This document shows, piece after piece, positions 10,294-18,081 of a DNA stretch of 64,000 nucleotides. Every line of letters begins with the position of its first letter. Within the stretch, counting starts at the first letter, position 1. The notes beneath the pieces were generated by a model, which did not search any database, was not told the origin of the DNA, and was given only the letters and a program-made list of their open reading frames with translations. The translations under genes and the position numbers were made by a program. The DNA is from Pseudomonas sp. RIT-PI-r (GTDB lineage: Bacteria > Pseudomonadota > Gammaproteobacteria > Pseudomonadales > Pseudomonadaceae), in NCBI RefSeq assembly GCF_001297015.1, contig NZ_LIGE01000018.1, positions 1 through 64,000 of the forward strand, read 5' to 3'.

Positions 10294-11078
10294 CCGAGAA
10301 AAACCGCGACGCCTATTACTGGCGCCTGCTGGCCACCGCCGCAAGCTTCGCCCTGTTCGGGCTCGGCGGGCTGTGCCTGCGCGTGTTGGTGTTCCCGCTG
10401 CTGGGCTGCCTGCCCGGTGACGCGCTCCGCCATCGTCAGCGTGCGCGGCAGACCGTCAGTCGGCTGTTCTGGTTCTTCGTGCGGTTCATGGCTCGCACCG
10501 GCGTGCTGACCTACGACATTCAAGGTGCCGAACGCCTCGGTCGTCCGGGACAAATGATCATCGCCAATCACCCGTCACTGATCGACGTGGTATTCCTCAT
10601 CGGTCTGGTTCGCCAGGCCAATTGCGTGGTGAAGAAAAGCCTGTGGGAAAACCCCTTCACTCGCGGGCCGCTGCGCAGCACCGAATACATCAGCAACGAC
10701 GGCAGCATGGACATGCTCGATGCCGCCGCCCAATCCTTGCAAAACGGCCAGACGCTGATCATTTTCCCCGAAGGCACGCGCACCCAGCCGGGACAGCCAC
10801 CGGCCTTTCATCGGGGGGCGGCGGCGATTGCCCTGCGCGGTGCGAAAATCCTCACCCCGGTGATCATCAAGGTCAACCCGACCACGCTGACCAAAGCCGA
10901 ACCGTGGTATCGGATCCCGTCTCGCCGCGTGCACTTCAGTTTTCGCGTCGGGGCCGATATAGACCCACAAGCCTTCGCCGCGCAGGGGCCTGCACCGCAA
11001 GCCTCGCGCAAGCTCAACGATTATTTGCACTCTTACTTTATTAAGGAGCTCGCCGAAGATGAGCGATCTGAATCGTGA
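10269..11078 (+). CDS. 1-acylglycerol-3-phosphate O-acyltransferase-like (PlsC family)
   Basis: A 269-residue membrane-associated acyltransferase. The LPLAT motif NHPSLID (HX4D) and the substrate-binding FPEGTRTQPGQP are intact, and a hydrophobic segment at residues ~18–40 should anchor it. In aryl polyene loci this class is thought to attach the polyene acyl chain to, or build, the lipid carrier in the outer membrane. The ATG at 10269 is preferred to an upstream in-frame ATG at 10242, which lies deeper inside the preceding gene. It overlaps the ACP gene by 20 bp. Confidence 0.85.
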   Translation: MDLATQPVTEKNRDAYYWRLLATAASFALFGLGGLCLRVLVFPLLGCLPGDALRHRQRARQTVSRLFWFFVRFMARTGVLTYDIQGAERLGRPGQMIIANHPSLIDVVFLIGLVRQANCVVKKSLWENPFTRGPLRSTEYISNDGSMDMLDAAAQSLQNGQTLIIFPEGTRTQPGQPPAFHRGAAAIALRGAKILTPVIIKVNPTTLTKAEPWYRIPSRRVHFSFRVGADIDPQAFAAQGPAPQASRKLNDYLHSYFIKELAEDERSES

Positions 11079-11319
11079 CATCAAACTGCTGATCATCGAC
11101 GCCCTCGGCCTCGAAGACATCAGCGTCGACGACATCGGCGATGAACAAACGCTGTTCGGCGAAGGCCTGGGCCTGGATTCCGTCGACGCGCTGGAACTGG
11201 GTCTGGCGATCCAGAAAAAGTACGGCATCAAAATCGACGCCGACGCCAAAGACACCCGCAACCATTTCACTAACGTGGCGAGCCTTGCGGCCTTCGTCAC
11301 GGCAAAAAAAGCAGCTTGA
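11059..11319 (+). CDS. Acyl carrier protein 1 of the polyene pathway
   Basis: An 86-residue acidic ACP. The phosphopantetheine site is GLGLDSVDALEL with Ser41. It corresponds by position to one of the paired ACPs of aryl polyene clusters (ApeE/ApeF class) and would carry the growing polyene chain as a thioester in the cytoplasm. A good ribosome site (AAGGAG) precedes the ATG inside the previous gene. The second ACP follows after 9 bp; they share little sequence beyond the motif, suggesting distinct roles such as starter and elongation. Confidence 0.92.
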   Translation: MSDLNRDIKLLIIDALGLEDISVDDIGDEQTLFGEGLGLDSVDALELGLAIQKKYGIKIDADAKDTRNHFTNVASLAAFVTAKKAA

Positions 11320-11328
11320 GACCGGACC

Positions 11329-11583
11329 ATGCAAACTCGTGACGACATTTTCAACACCCTGCGCGATGCCCTGGTCGAGCTGTTCGAACTGGATCCGGCC
11401 CGTGTGAGCCTGGATTCCAACCTGTATCAGGATCTGGAAATCGACAGCATCGATGCGGTCGATCTGATCGACCACATCAAGCGTCAGACCGGCAAGAAAA
11501 TTGCCGCTGAAGAATTCAAATCAGTGCGCACGGTCGGTGACGTGGTCGAGGCGGTTTACCGTCTGGTTCAACCGGCCGCATGA
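11329..11583 (+). CDS. Acyl carrier protein 2 of the polyene pathway
   Basis: An 84-residue ACP with phosphopantetheine attachment Ser40 in DLEIDSIDAVDLIDHI. It is more FabD/AcpP-like than its neighbour. Together the two ACPs supply the carrier functions needed by a type II synthase that iterates over one ketoreductase and the dehydratases encoded downstream. It overlaps the following membrane-protein gene by ATGA, implying coupled translation. Confidence 0.92.
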   Translation: MQTRDDIFNTLRDALVELFELDPARVSLDSNLYQDLEIDSIDAVDLIDHIKRQTGKKIAAEEFKSVRTVGDVVEAVYRLVQPAA

Positions 11584-12125
11584 GCCGATTGATCGGCCTC
11601 GGCCTGCTGCTGGCCGGTCTGCTGTACCCCTTTGCGGTGTATTTCGGCATGGAGCATTTTGCTCCGTGGCAGTTCGGCCTGTTGCTCGGCAGCCTGTGGC
11701 TGGCGCGGGCGCTGACCGGCGAGCGCAAGCCCGGCAGCCTGTGGATGGCTTGCGTGGCGATCGTGTTTTGCCTGTTGCTGGCACTGTTCGACAGCCCGCT
11801 GTTGCTGCGCTGGTATCCGGTGCTGATCAGCGGCTTCATGCTGGTGCTGTTCAGCCTGAGCCTGAAATACGGCCCACCAATGGTCGAACGCCTGGCGCGC
11901 CTGCGTGAGCCAGAACTGCCGGACATCGCAATTCGCTACACACGCAAGGTCACCGTGGCCTGGAGCGTGTTTTTCTTCTGCAACGGTTTGTGCGCCGCCC
12001 TCCTGACCCTGTGGGCGCCGCTGAATTGGTGGATGTTGTACACCGGCCTGATCTCCTATGGATTGATCGGCCTGATGTTTGCCATTGAATGGCTGATACG
12101 ACAACGGGTAAGAGGCCGTACATGA
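11580..12125 (+). CDS. Small integral membrane protein (COG4648-like)
   Basis: A 181-residue, strongly hydrophobic protein with about five predicted membrane helices separated by a basic loop (LKYGPPMVERLARLREPEL). No catalytic motif is visible. Proteins of this size and topology occupy the same position, between ACP and ligase genes, in aryl polyene clusters; their function is not established. ATGA overlaps at both ends place it firmly in the operon. A role in membrane assembly or export of the product is inference. Confidence 0.75.
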   Translation: MSRLIGLGLLLAGLLYPFAVYFGMEHFAPWQFGLLLGSLWLARALTGERKPGSLWMACVAIVFCLLLALFDSPLLLRWYPVLISGFMLVLFSLSLKYGPPMVERLARLREPELPDIAIRYTRKVTVAWSVFFFCNGLCAALLTLWAPLNWWMLYTGLISYGLIGLMFAIEWLIRQRVRGRT

Positions 12126-13801
12126 ACTGGATAAAACTTGAGCAGCTGTTGCTCAAGGCTGTGCCGGCACGAACGATCTGCGCTGCGCCGGCACTCGATC
12201 ACGCGCAACTGTGCGAGCAGGCGTTGAGCGTCGCCGCCGGCCTGCAAGCGCAGGGCGTGAAGCGCCTGGCTGTGCATCTGGAAGATGCCGCCGAACTGGC
12301 CGTCGCACTGCTCGGTGCTTGGCGCGCAGGTGCCAGCGTGTTGCTGCCGGCCGACTTGCAGGCGCAAACGCGTCAGCGCTGGTCGGCTGAGGTCGATCTG
12401 TGGCTGACCGATCATCCCGATGACGCGCAGCTCGAAGACCTTTATCAGCCGGCATTGCCCGCTGCCGAACTGGATCTCGACCAGTGCCGTTTGAGCCTGT
12501 GTACCTCCGGCTCCAGTGGCGAACCCAAGCGTATCGACAAGACCCTGCACCAAATGGCCAACGAGGTCGAAGCGCTGGAACAGCAGTGGGGCGCGGACCT
12601 CGGTGAGGCCTGCATCATCGGCAGCGTCGCCACCCAACATATCTACGGTCTGCTCTTTCGGGTGTTGTGGCCGTTGTGCGCCGGGCGCCCGTTCGTACGC
12701 CAGCAACTGGCATTCCCTGAAGACTTGCAGCGCGCCAGCCGCGAGCATGCGGCCTTCGCCTGGGTCGCCAGCCCGGCGTTGCTCAAGCGTATGGGCGATA
12801 ACCTTGACTGGCCTGCCCTCAGCGCCGTGCGCCGGGTGTTTTCCTCTGGCGGCGCGCTACCGGCAGACGCCGCGCAAAGCCTGCAGCAACGCCTGCAACA
12901 GTGGCCGACCGAAATCCTCGGCAGCTCGGAAACAGGTGGTATCGCCTGGCGTCAGGGCCAGCCGCTGTGGCAACCGTTTGCCGGTGTCGAACTGAGCCAG
13001 GACAACGACGGTGCGCTGCTGGTCGCCTCGCCCTACCTGCCCGCCGGACACATCGAGCACACCGCCGATGCCGCGCGAATCGCCGCCGATGGCCGCTTCG
13101 AACTGCTCGGACGGCTGGACCGGATCGTCAAACTCGAAGAGAAACGCATCTCCCTGCCGATGCTCGAACAAGCCCTGGTCGCTCATGACTGGGTCGCCGA
13201 AGCGCGTCTGGGTGTGGTGCAGGAAAACCGTGCGTCGCTGGGCGCCTTGCTGGTCCTCAGCGACTCGGGTCTGTTTGCCTTGCGCGAACACGGCCGGCGC
13301 AGCCTGACTGAAGGCCTGCGCAAGCATCTGAGCCAGCACTGTGAAGCGCTGGCCCTGCCGCGGCGCTGGCGGCTGGTGCGGCAATTGCCGCTGAACAGCC
13401 AAGGCAAACTGCCTCAAGCCGACGTCGAAGCGTTACTGATAGCCCCACGTCCGAAAGCGCCGGAAGTCTTGGAGCAGGTCGAAACCGATGGCGAGTGGAG
13501 CCTGCAACTCAGCGTACCGCCGGATCTGGCCTATTTCAGTGGGCACTTCCCTAAAGCCCCGGTATTACCAGGCGTGGTGCAGGTGGAATGGGCGCTGAAC
13601 CTCGGTCGCCAATTGCTCAACCTGACTGGCCCGTTTGCCGGGATGGAAGTGCTGAAATTCCAGCAACTGGTGCGCCCCGGCGATGAAATCCAGCTGCACC
13701 TGCGCTTTGATCCCGAACGCAGCAAACTGTATTTCGCTTATCGCAATGACACGGCGACCTGTTCCAGTGGGCGGATTCTTTTGGGTGTAGAGCATGATTG
13801 A
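12122..13801 (+). CDS. Acyl/aryl-ACP ligase fused to a hot-dog dehydratase domain
   Basis: A 559-residue bidomain protein. Residues ~1–440 are an AMP-binding (ANL) ligase: P-loop TSGSSGEPK at 128–136, SSETGG, the GRLDRIVK hinge, and the catalytic Lys429 in QGKLP. It should adenylate the aryl starter acid and load it on an ACP. Residues ~455–559 form a FabA/FabZ-like hot-dog domain with [13 protein letters not shown]; His475 is the expected catalytic His. In other aryl polyene loci these functions (ApeH and ApeI classes) are encoded separately, to my knowledge. The ATG at 12122 overlaps the upstream stop (ATGA). Confidence 0.87.
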   Translation: MNWIKLEQLLLKAVPARTICAAPALDHAQLCEQALSVAAGLQAQGVKRLAVHLEDAAELAVALLGAWRAGASVLLPADLQAQTRQRWSAEVDLWLTDHPDDAQLEDLYQPALPAAELDLDQCRLSLCTSGSSGEPKRIDKTLHQMANEVEALEQQWGADLGEACIIGSVATQHIYGLLFRVLWPLCAGRPFVRQQLAFPEDLQRASREHAAFAWVASPALLKRMGDNLDWPALSAVRRVFSSGGALPADAAQSLQQRLQQWPTEILGSSETGGIAWRQGQPLWQPFAGVELSQDNDGALLVASPYLPAGHIEHTADAARIAADGRFELLGRLDRIVKLEEKRISLPMLEQALVAHDWVAEARLGVVQENRASLGALLVLSDSGLFALREHGRRSLTEGLRKHLSQHCEALALPRRWRLVRQLPLNSQGKLPQADVEALLIAPRPKAPEVLEQVETDGEWSLQLSVPPDLAYFSGHFPKAPVLPGVVQVEWALNLGRQLLNLTGPFAGMEVLKFQQLVRPGDEIQLHLRFDPERSKLYFAYRNDTATCSSGRILLGVEHD

Positions 13802-13824
13802 CCTTGGTGAGTGCTACGCACTCA

Positions 13825-13849
13825 ATCGCGAGCAGGCTCACTCCTACAG
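13825..13849. repeat. Solitary REP half-element
   Basis: ATCGCGAGCAGGCTCACTCC followed by TACAG is one arm of the REPIN family, here without its partner. It fills most of the 59-bp gap between the ligase fusion gene and the glycosyltransferase gene, one of only two repeat insertions in the operon. It adds an open reading frame upstream of the glycosyltransferase that should not be counted as coding. Confidence 0.85.
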
Positions 13850-13860
13850 GGATCGTCGAT

Positions 13861-14595
13861 ATGCATAATCCCTGCGCCGTTATCCCGGTTTACAACCACG
13901 AAACCGCGATTACCACAGTGGTCGACGCTCTGCTCGCCCAAGGCCTGCCGTGCATTCTGGTGGACGACGCCAGCACCCAATCCTGCGCGAAGGTGCTCGA
14001 TACTCTGGCCGAGCGCGACAAGGTGCATTTGGTACGCCTCACCGCCAATCAGGGTAAGGGCGGTGCAGTGATGACCGGTTTGCGCGAGTCCGCGCTGCTG
14101 GGCTTCACCCATGCACTGCAGGTCGACGCCGATGGTCAGCACGACCTGCACGACGTCGCGCGTTTCGTTGAAGAATCCCGTGCCCATCCCGAGGCGCTGA
14201 TCTGCGGTTATCCGCTGTTCGATGAAAGCGTGCCCAAGGGCCGCTTGTATGCACGCTACCTGACCCACGTGATGGTCTGGATCAACACACTGTCGCTGCA
14301 GATCCGCGACTCGATGTGCGGTTTCCGCGTTTATCCACTGACCTCGACGCTGGCGGTGATTGATTCGGCAAAAATCGGCAAGCGCATGGATTTCGATTCG
14401 GACATTCTCGTGCGCCTGTCGTGGCGCAATCAGCCGATGCGCTGGCTGCAAACCAGCGTGCACTACCCGCTGGACGGCGTGTCGCACTTCCGCCTGTTCC
14501 ACGACAACGCGCTGATTTCAAGCATGCACACGCGGCTGTTCTTCGGCATGTTGCTGCGTTTTCCGCTGATCCTCTGGCGACGGTGGCGAGCATGA
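13861..14595 (+). CDS. Glycosyltransferase family 2 protein
   Basis: A 244-residue GT-A glycosyltransferase with the N-terminal nucleotide-sugar strand CAVIPVYNHE, the DDAST turn and the DADGQHD metal-binding motif. It resembles dolichyl-phosphate-mannose synthase-type GT2 enzymes found in aryl polyene and xanthomonadin loci, where a sugar is added to the lipid anchor or product. The frame is open from 13798, but those 21 codons are translated REP sequence; the ATG at 13861 starts directly at the fold. It overlaps the next gene by ATGA. Confidence 0.87.
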   Translation: MHNPCAVIPVYNHETAITTVVDALLAQGLPCILVDDASTQSCAKVLDTLAERDKVHLVRLTANQGKGGAVMTGLRESALLGFTHALQVDADGQHDLHDVARFVEESRAHPEALICGYPLFDESVPKGRLYARYLTHVMVWINTLSLQIRDSMCGFRVYPLTSTLAVIDSAKIGKRMDFDSDILVRLSWRNQPMRWLQTSVHYPLDGVSHFRLFHDNALISSMHTRLFFGMLLRFPLILWRRWRA

Positions 14596-15539
14596 CCAAC
14601 GAGGTCGACAAGAAACACTGGGCTGACCGCGAAGAACGCGGCAGCTTCCTGCTGATGAAATTCACCGCGTTCGCCGCCAAGGTACTGGGCAGACGCCTGC
14701 TCAGCCCGTTGCTGTACGGCATCGTCCTGTACTTTTTCCTGTTCGGTCGCACCGCCCGGCGCAGTGCCTGGCAATACCAGCAGCGCTTGGCCGACTGGCG
14801 TCAGCGCGAGGATTTGCGCCCGACGCATTGGCGGGTGTTCGGCCAGTTCATGGCCTTCGCCGACTCGATGCTCGACAAACTCGACGTGTGGAACGGCAAG
14901 CTGAGCATCGAACAGATCGAAATCATTGACCCGGCATTGTTACGCAATCAATTGCGCGGCAGTCGCGGGCAACTGCTGGTCGGCGCGCACCTGGGCAATC
15001 TCGAAGTCTGCCGCGCACTGGCGGAGATAGGCGAAAAGGTCACCATGAATGTGCTGGTGCACACCAAGCACGCCGAGCAATTCAACCGCCTGCTCGGCGA
15101 AGCCGGGGCGACCAATCTGCGCCTGATTCAGGTCAGCGAACTCGACCCGGTAATCATGCTGCAACTGCACGAACGCCTGGAGCGCGGCGAGTGGCTGGCG
15201 ATTGCCGGCGACCGCGTGCCGCTGCACGGCGGGCGAAGTGTGACCGTAGACTTTCTCGGCCATCAGGCGCCGTTCCCGCAGGGCCCGTGGCTGCTGGCCG
15301 GTCTGCTGAAATGCCCTATCAATCTGCTGATGTGCCTGAAACAACCGGACGGTCACTATCGCCTGACCCTCGAGCCCTTCGCCGACGCCGTGGTGTGGAA
15401 GCGCAGCGAGCGCGAGCAGGTCATTCATCAGTGGGCCACCCGCTATGCGCAGCGCCTGAGTCACTATTGCCTCGAAGCGCCGCAACAATGGTTCAACTTT
15501 TACCCTTTCTGGAAGACCGATGACGACGCCAACCCATGA
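14592..15539 (+). CDS. LpxL/HtrB-like lipid acyltransferase
   Basis: A 315-residue protein of the lysophospholipid/lauroyl acyltransferase superfamily. Key features are one N-terminal membrane helix (LLSPLLYGIVLYFFLFG), the HX4E catalytic motif in GAHLGNLEV, and the AIAGDRVPLHGG loop. In aryl polyene clusters these enzymes are proposed to acylate the glycolipid carrying the polyene. The start is ATG at 14592 in an ATGA overlap with the glycosyltransferase; the upstream open frame is ignored. It overlaps the ammonia-lyase gene by 20 bp. Confidence 0.87.
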   Translation: MTNEVDKKHWADREERGSFLLMKFTAFAAKVLGRRLLSPLLYGIVLYFFLFGRTARRSAWQYQQRLADWRQREDLRPTHWRVFGQFMAFADSMLDKLDVWNGKLSIEQIEIIDPALLRNQLRGSRGQLLVGAHLGNLEVCRALAEIGEKVTMNVLVHTKHAEQFNRLLGEAGATNLRLIQVSELDPVIMLQLHERLERGEWLAIAGDRVPLHGGRSVTVDFLGHQAPFPQGPWLLAGLLKCPINLLMCLKQPDGHYRLTLEPFADAVVWKRSEREQVIHQWATRYAQRLSHYCLEAPQQWFNFYPFWKTDDDANP

Positions 15540-17064
15540 GCCGGTAACCTTCGGCGAACGCCCTTTGCGCATCGAAGACGTGTTGGCCCTGGCCAACCGT
15601 CAGGCGCCCGTGCAACTGCAGAGCGACGCCGAGTATCGCGAGCGCATCGCCAAGGGCGCGCGGTTCCTCGATTCGCTGTTGGACAAGGAAGGCGTGATCT
15701 ACGGCGTGACCACCGGTTACGGCGACTCCTGCGTGGTCGCAGTGCCGTTGCATCACGTCGAAGCGTTGCCGCGTCATCTCTACACCTTCCACGGTTGCGG
15801 CCTGGGCAAACTGCTCGACGCGCAAGCCACCCGCGCGGTGCTGGCGGCGCGGTTGCAGTCGTTGTGCCACGGCGTGTCCGGGGTGCGCGTGGAACTGCTG
15901 GAGCGTCTGCACGCGTTCCTCGAATACGACATTCTGCCGCTGATTCCCGAAGAAGGCTCGGTCGGTGCCAGCGGCGATCTGACGCCGCTGTCTTACGTCG
16001 CCGCGACCTTGTCCGGCGAACGTGAAGTGATGTTCCGTGGCGAGCGCCGCCAGGCTGCCGATGTGCACCGCGAACTCGGCTGGACTCCGTTGGTGCTGCG
16101 CCCGAAAGAAGCGCTGGCGCTGATGAACGGCACTGCCGTCATGACTGGCCTCGCGTGCCTGGCCTTTGCCCGCGCCGACTACCTGCTGCAACTGGCCACG
16201 CGCATCACCGCGCTCAACGTGGTCGCGCTGCAAGGCAACCCGGAGCACTTCGACGAACGTCTGTTCGCCGCCAAACCGCACCCAGGGCAAATGCAGGTCG
16301 CCGCGTGGCTGCGCAAGGATCTGGCGATCGACGCGCCGACTGCGCCGCTGCATCGTTTGCAGGATCGCTATTCGCTGCGCTGCGCCCCGCACGTACTCGG
16401 TGTGTTGGCCGACAGCCTGAACTGGCTGCGCTCGTTCATCGAAACCGAACTGAACAGCGCCAACGACAACCCGATCATCGATGCCGAAGCCGAGCGCGTG
16501 TTGCACGGCGGGCACTTCTACGGCGGCCATATCGCGTTCGCCATGGACAGCCTGAAGAATCTGGTGGCCAACGTCGCCGATCTGCTGGATCGACAGCTCG
16601 CCTTGCTGGTCGATGAGCGTTACAACCATGGTCTGCCGAGCAATCTGTCTGGCGCGCCAGCGGATCGCGCGATGATCAACCACGGCTTCAAAGCCGTGCA
16701 GATCGGCACCAGCGCCTGGACCGCCGAAGCGCTGAAAAACACCATGCCGGCCAGCGTGTTCTCGCGCTCCACCGAGTGCCACAACCAGGACAAGGTGAGC
16801 ATGGGCACCATCGCCGCCCGCGATGCGATTCGTGTGCTGGAGCTGACCGAACAGGTCGCCGCCGCTACCCTGCTCGCCGCCAACCAAGGCGTATGGCTGC
16901 GCGGTCAGGCCGAAGATGCGCGACCACTGCCGCCGTCGCTGGCAGCGATGCACGAGGAACTGGCCAAGGACTTCCCGCCAGTCATCGAAGACCGCGCACT
17001 GGAGGGCGAATTGCGCCTGTGTCTGCAACGCATCGCCGCGCAACACTGGAGGCTGCATGCGTAG
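15520..17064 (+). CDS. MIO-type aromatic amino acid ammonia-lyase
   Basis: A 514-residue member of the histidine/phenylalanine/tyrosine ammonia-lyase family. The self-cyclising Ala150-Ser151-Gly152 triad in GSVGASGDLTPL forms the MIO electrophile, and the N-terminal lid reads GVTTGYGDS. The substrate-selectivity pair reads Phe90-His91 (TFHGCGLG), a mix of the PAL (Phe-Leu) and HAL (Ser-His) patterns, so the amino acid used cannot be called. In polyene context a cinnamate- or coumarate-type acid as starter is more plausible than urocanate: no hut genes are nearby, while an aryl-ACP ligase is encoded upstream. Confidence 0.87.
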   Translation: MTTPTHEPVTFGERPLRIEDVLALANRQAPVQLQSDAEYRERIAKGARFLDSLLDKEGVIYGVTTGYGDSCVVAVPLHHVEALPRHLYTFHGCGLGKLLDAQATRAVLAARLQSLCHGVSGVRVELLERLHAFLEYDILPLIPEEGSVGASGDLTPLSYVAATLSGEREVMFRGERRQAADVHRELGWTPLVLRPKEALALMNGTAVMTGLACLAFARADYLLQLATRITALNVVALQGNPEHFDERLFAAKPHPGQMQVAAWLRKDLAIDAPTAPLHRLQDRYSLRCAPHVLGVLADSLNWLRSFIETELNSANDNPIIDAEAERVLHGGHFYGGHIAFAMDSLKNLVANVADLLDRQLALLVDERYNHGLPSNLSGAPADRAMINHGFKAVQIGTSAWTAEALKNTMPASVFSRSTECHNQDKVSMGTIAARDAIRVLELTEQVAAATLLAANQGVWLRGQAEDARPLPPSLAAMHEELAKDFPPVIEDRALEGELRLCLQRIAAQHWRLHA

Positions 17065-17482
17065 CGCCGGAGTGCTTCACGCCGACACTGAAATCCTCGT
17101 GCCGTTTTTCGACGTCGACACCATGCACGTGGTCTGGCATGGCCATTACGTCAAATACCTCGAAGTGGCGCGGTGCGCGCTGCTGGACAAGATCGGCCAC
17201 AACTACACGCACATGGTCGAGTCCGGGTTCGCTTGGCCGATCATCGACCTGCAACTGCGTTACGTACGCGGCGCGGTGTTTGGCCAGCGCCTGAATGTGC
17301 GCGCCAGTCTGGTCGAATGGGAAAGCCGCCTGAAGATCAACTATCTGATCACCGACCTGCACAGCGGCGAGCGCCTGACCCGCGCCAGCTCGGTGCAGGT
17401 CGCCGTCGAAGTCAGCAGCCGCGAGATGCAGCTGGCGTCGCCAAAAGTCTTCACCGATGCCGTGGAAAGGATGCTGCGATGA
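17057..17482 (+). CDS. Hot-dog acyl thioesterase (4-hydroxybenzoyl-CoA thioesterase family)
   Basis: A 141-residue single hot-dog domain with the 4HBT signature VDTMHVVWHGHYVKYLEVAR, in which the first Asp is the expected catalytic residue. It probably hydrolyses an acyl- or aryl-thioester, releasing product or proofreading the ACPs. The ATG at 17057 overlaps the ammonia-lyase stop by 8 bp and has GGAGG upstream; the longer open frame is a shadow of the lyase gene. A YbgC/Tol-Pal role is unlikely because no tol genes are present. Confidence 0.85.
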   Translation: MRSAGVLHADTEILVPFFDVDTMHVVWHGHYVKYLEVARCALLDKIGHNYTHMVESGFAWPIIDLQLRYVRGAVFGQRLNVRASLVEWESRLKINYLITDLHSGERLTRASSVQVAVEVSSREMQLASPKVFTDAVERMLR

Positions 17483-18081
17483 ATGTTTTTGCTAAAAGCC
17501 TGAGCGCGCTGGCGCTGCTGGCGATGTCGACACTGGCCAACGCCTTCGACCTGCAACAGCTCAGTGAGCAACTGGCGAAACCGGAGGTGATCCACGGCCA
17601 GTTCATCCAGGAAAAACACCTGCGCGCCCTGCCGCAACCGCTGATCAGCAAGGGCAGCTTCGTCCTGGCGAAAAATCACGGCCTGCTGTGGCTGCTGAAA
17701 ACCCCGCTGCAACAGGACTATCGCATCAGCGCCAAAGGCATCGCCCGCCGTGACGGCAATGGTTGGCAGCTGCTGCCAAACAAGAGCGCCGGGGCCGAGC
17801 AGAACCGCTTGTTCCTTGCCGTGTTGCAAGGTGACAGCAGCGGCCTGCAACGGGATTTCGAACTGGCCCTGAGCGGCGACGCGCAGCAGTGGAAACTCAC
17901 GCTGACACCGCGCTCGGTGTTGCTCAAGCAAGTGTTCAACCAGATCAACATTGACGGCAGCACGCTGGTGCAAACCATCGAACTGCTGGAAACCCAAGGC
18001 GACAGCACCGTGCTGCGCATGCAGGACAGCACCGCCGGGCAACCATTGAGCGACGCGGAGCAACATGACTTTGCCGAGTGA
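17479..18081 (+). CDS. LolA-like periplasmic lipid carrier
   Basis: A 200-residue secreted protein with a clear signal peptide (MNVFAKSL… cleavage after ANA). The mature part resembles LolA outer-membrane lipoprotein carriers, including HGQFIQEKHL and the LLWLLKTPLQQDYRI strand. In aryl polyene operons such LolA-like proteins work with the adjacent MMPL exporter to move the lipidic polyene across the periplasm; this is inferred from conserved pairing. The start is ATG at 17479 (ATGA overlap). Confidence 0.85.
   Translation: MNVFAKSLSALALLAMSTLANAFDLQQLSEQLAKPEVIHGQFIQEKHLRALPQPLISKGSFVLAKNHGLLWLLKTPLQQDYRISAKGIARRDGNGWQLLPNKSAGAEQNRLFLAVLQGDSSGLQRDFELALSGDAQQWKLTLTPRSVLLKQVFNQINIDGSTLVQTIELLETQGDSTVLRMQDSTAGQPLSDAEQHDFAE

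Noticed and set aside
13798..13860. N-terminal extension of the glycosyltransferase
   Set aside because: It is translated REP sequence; the fold begins at the ATG at 13861.
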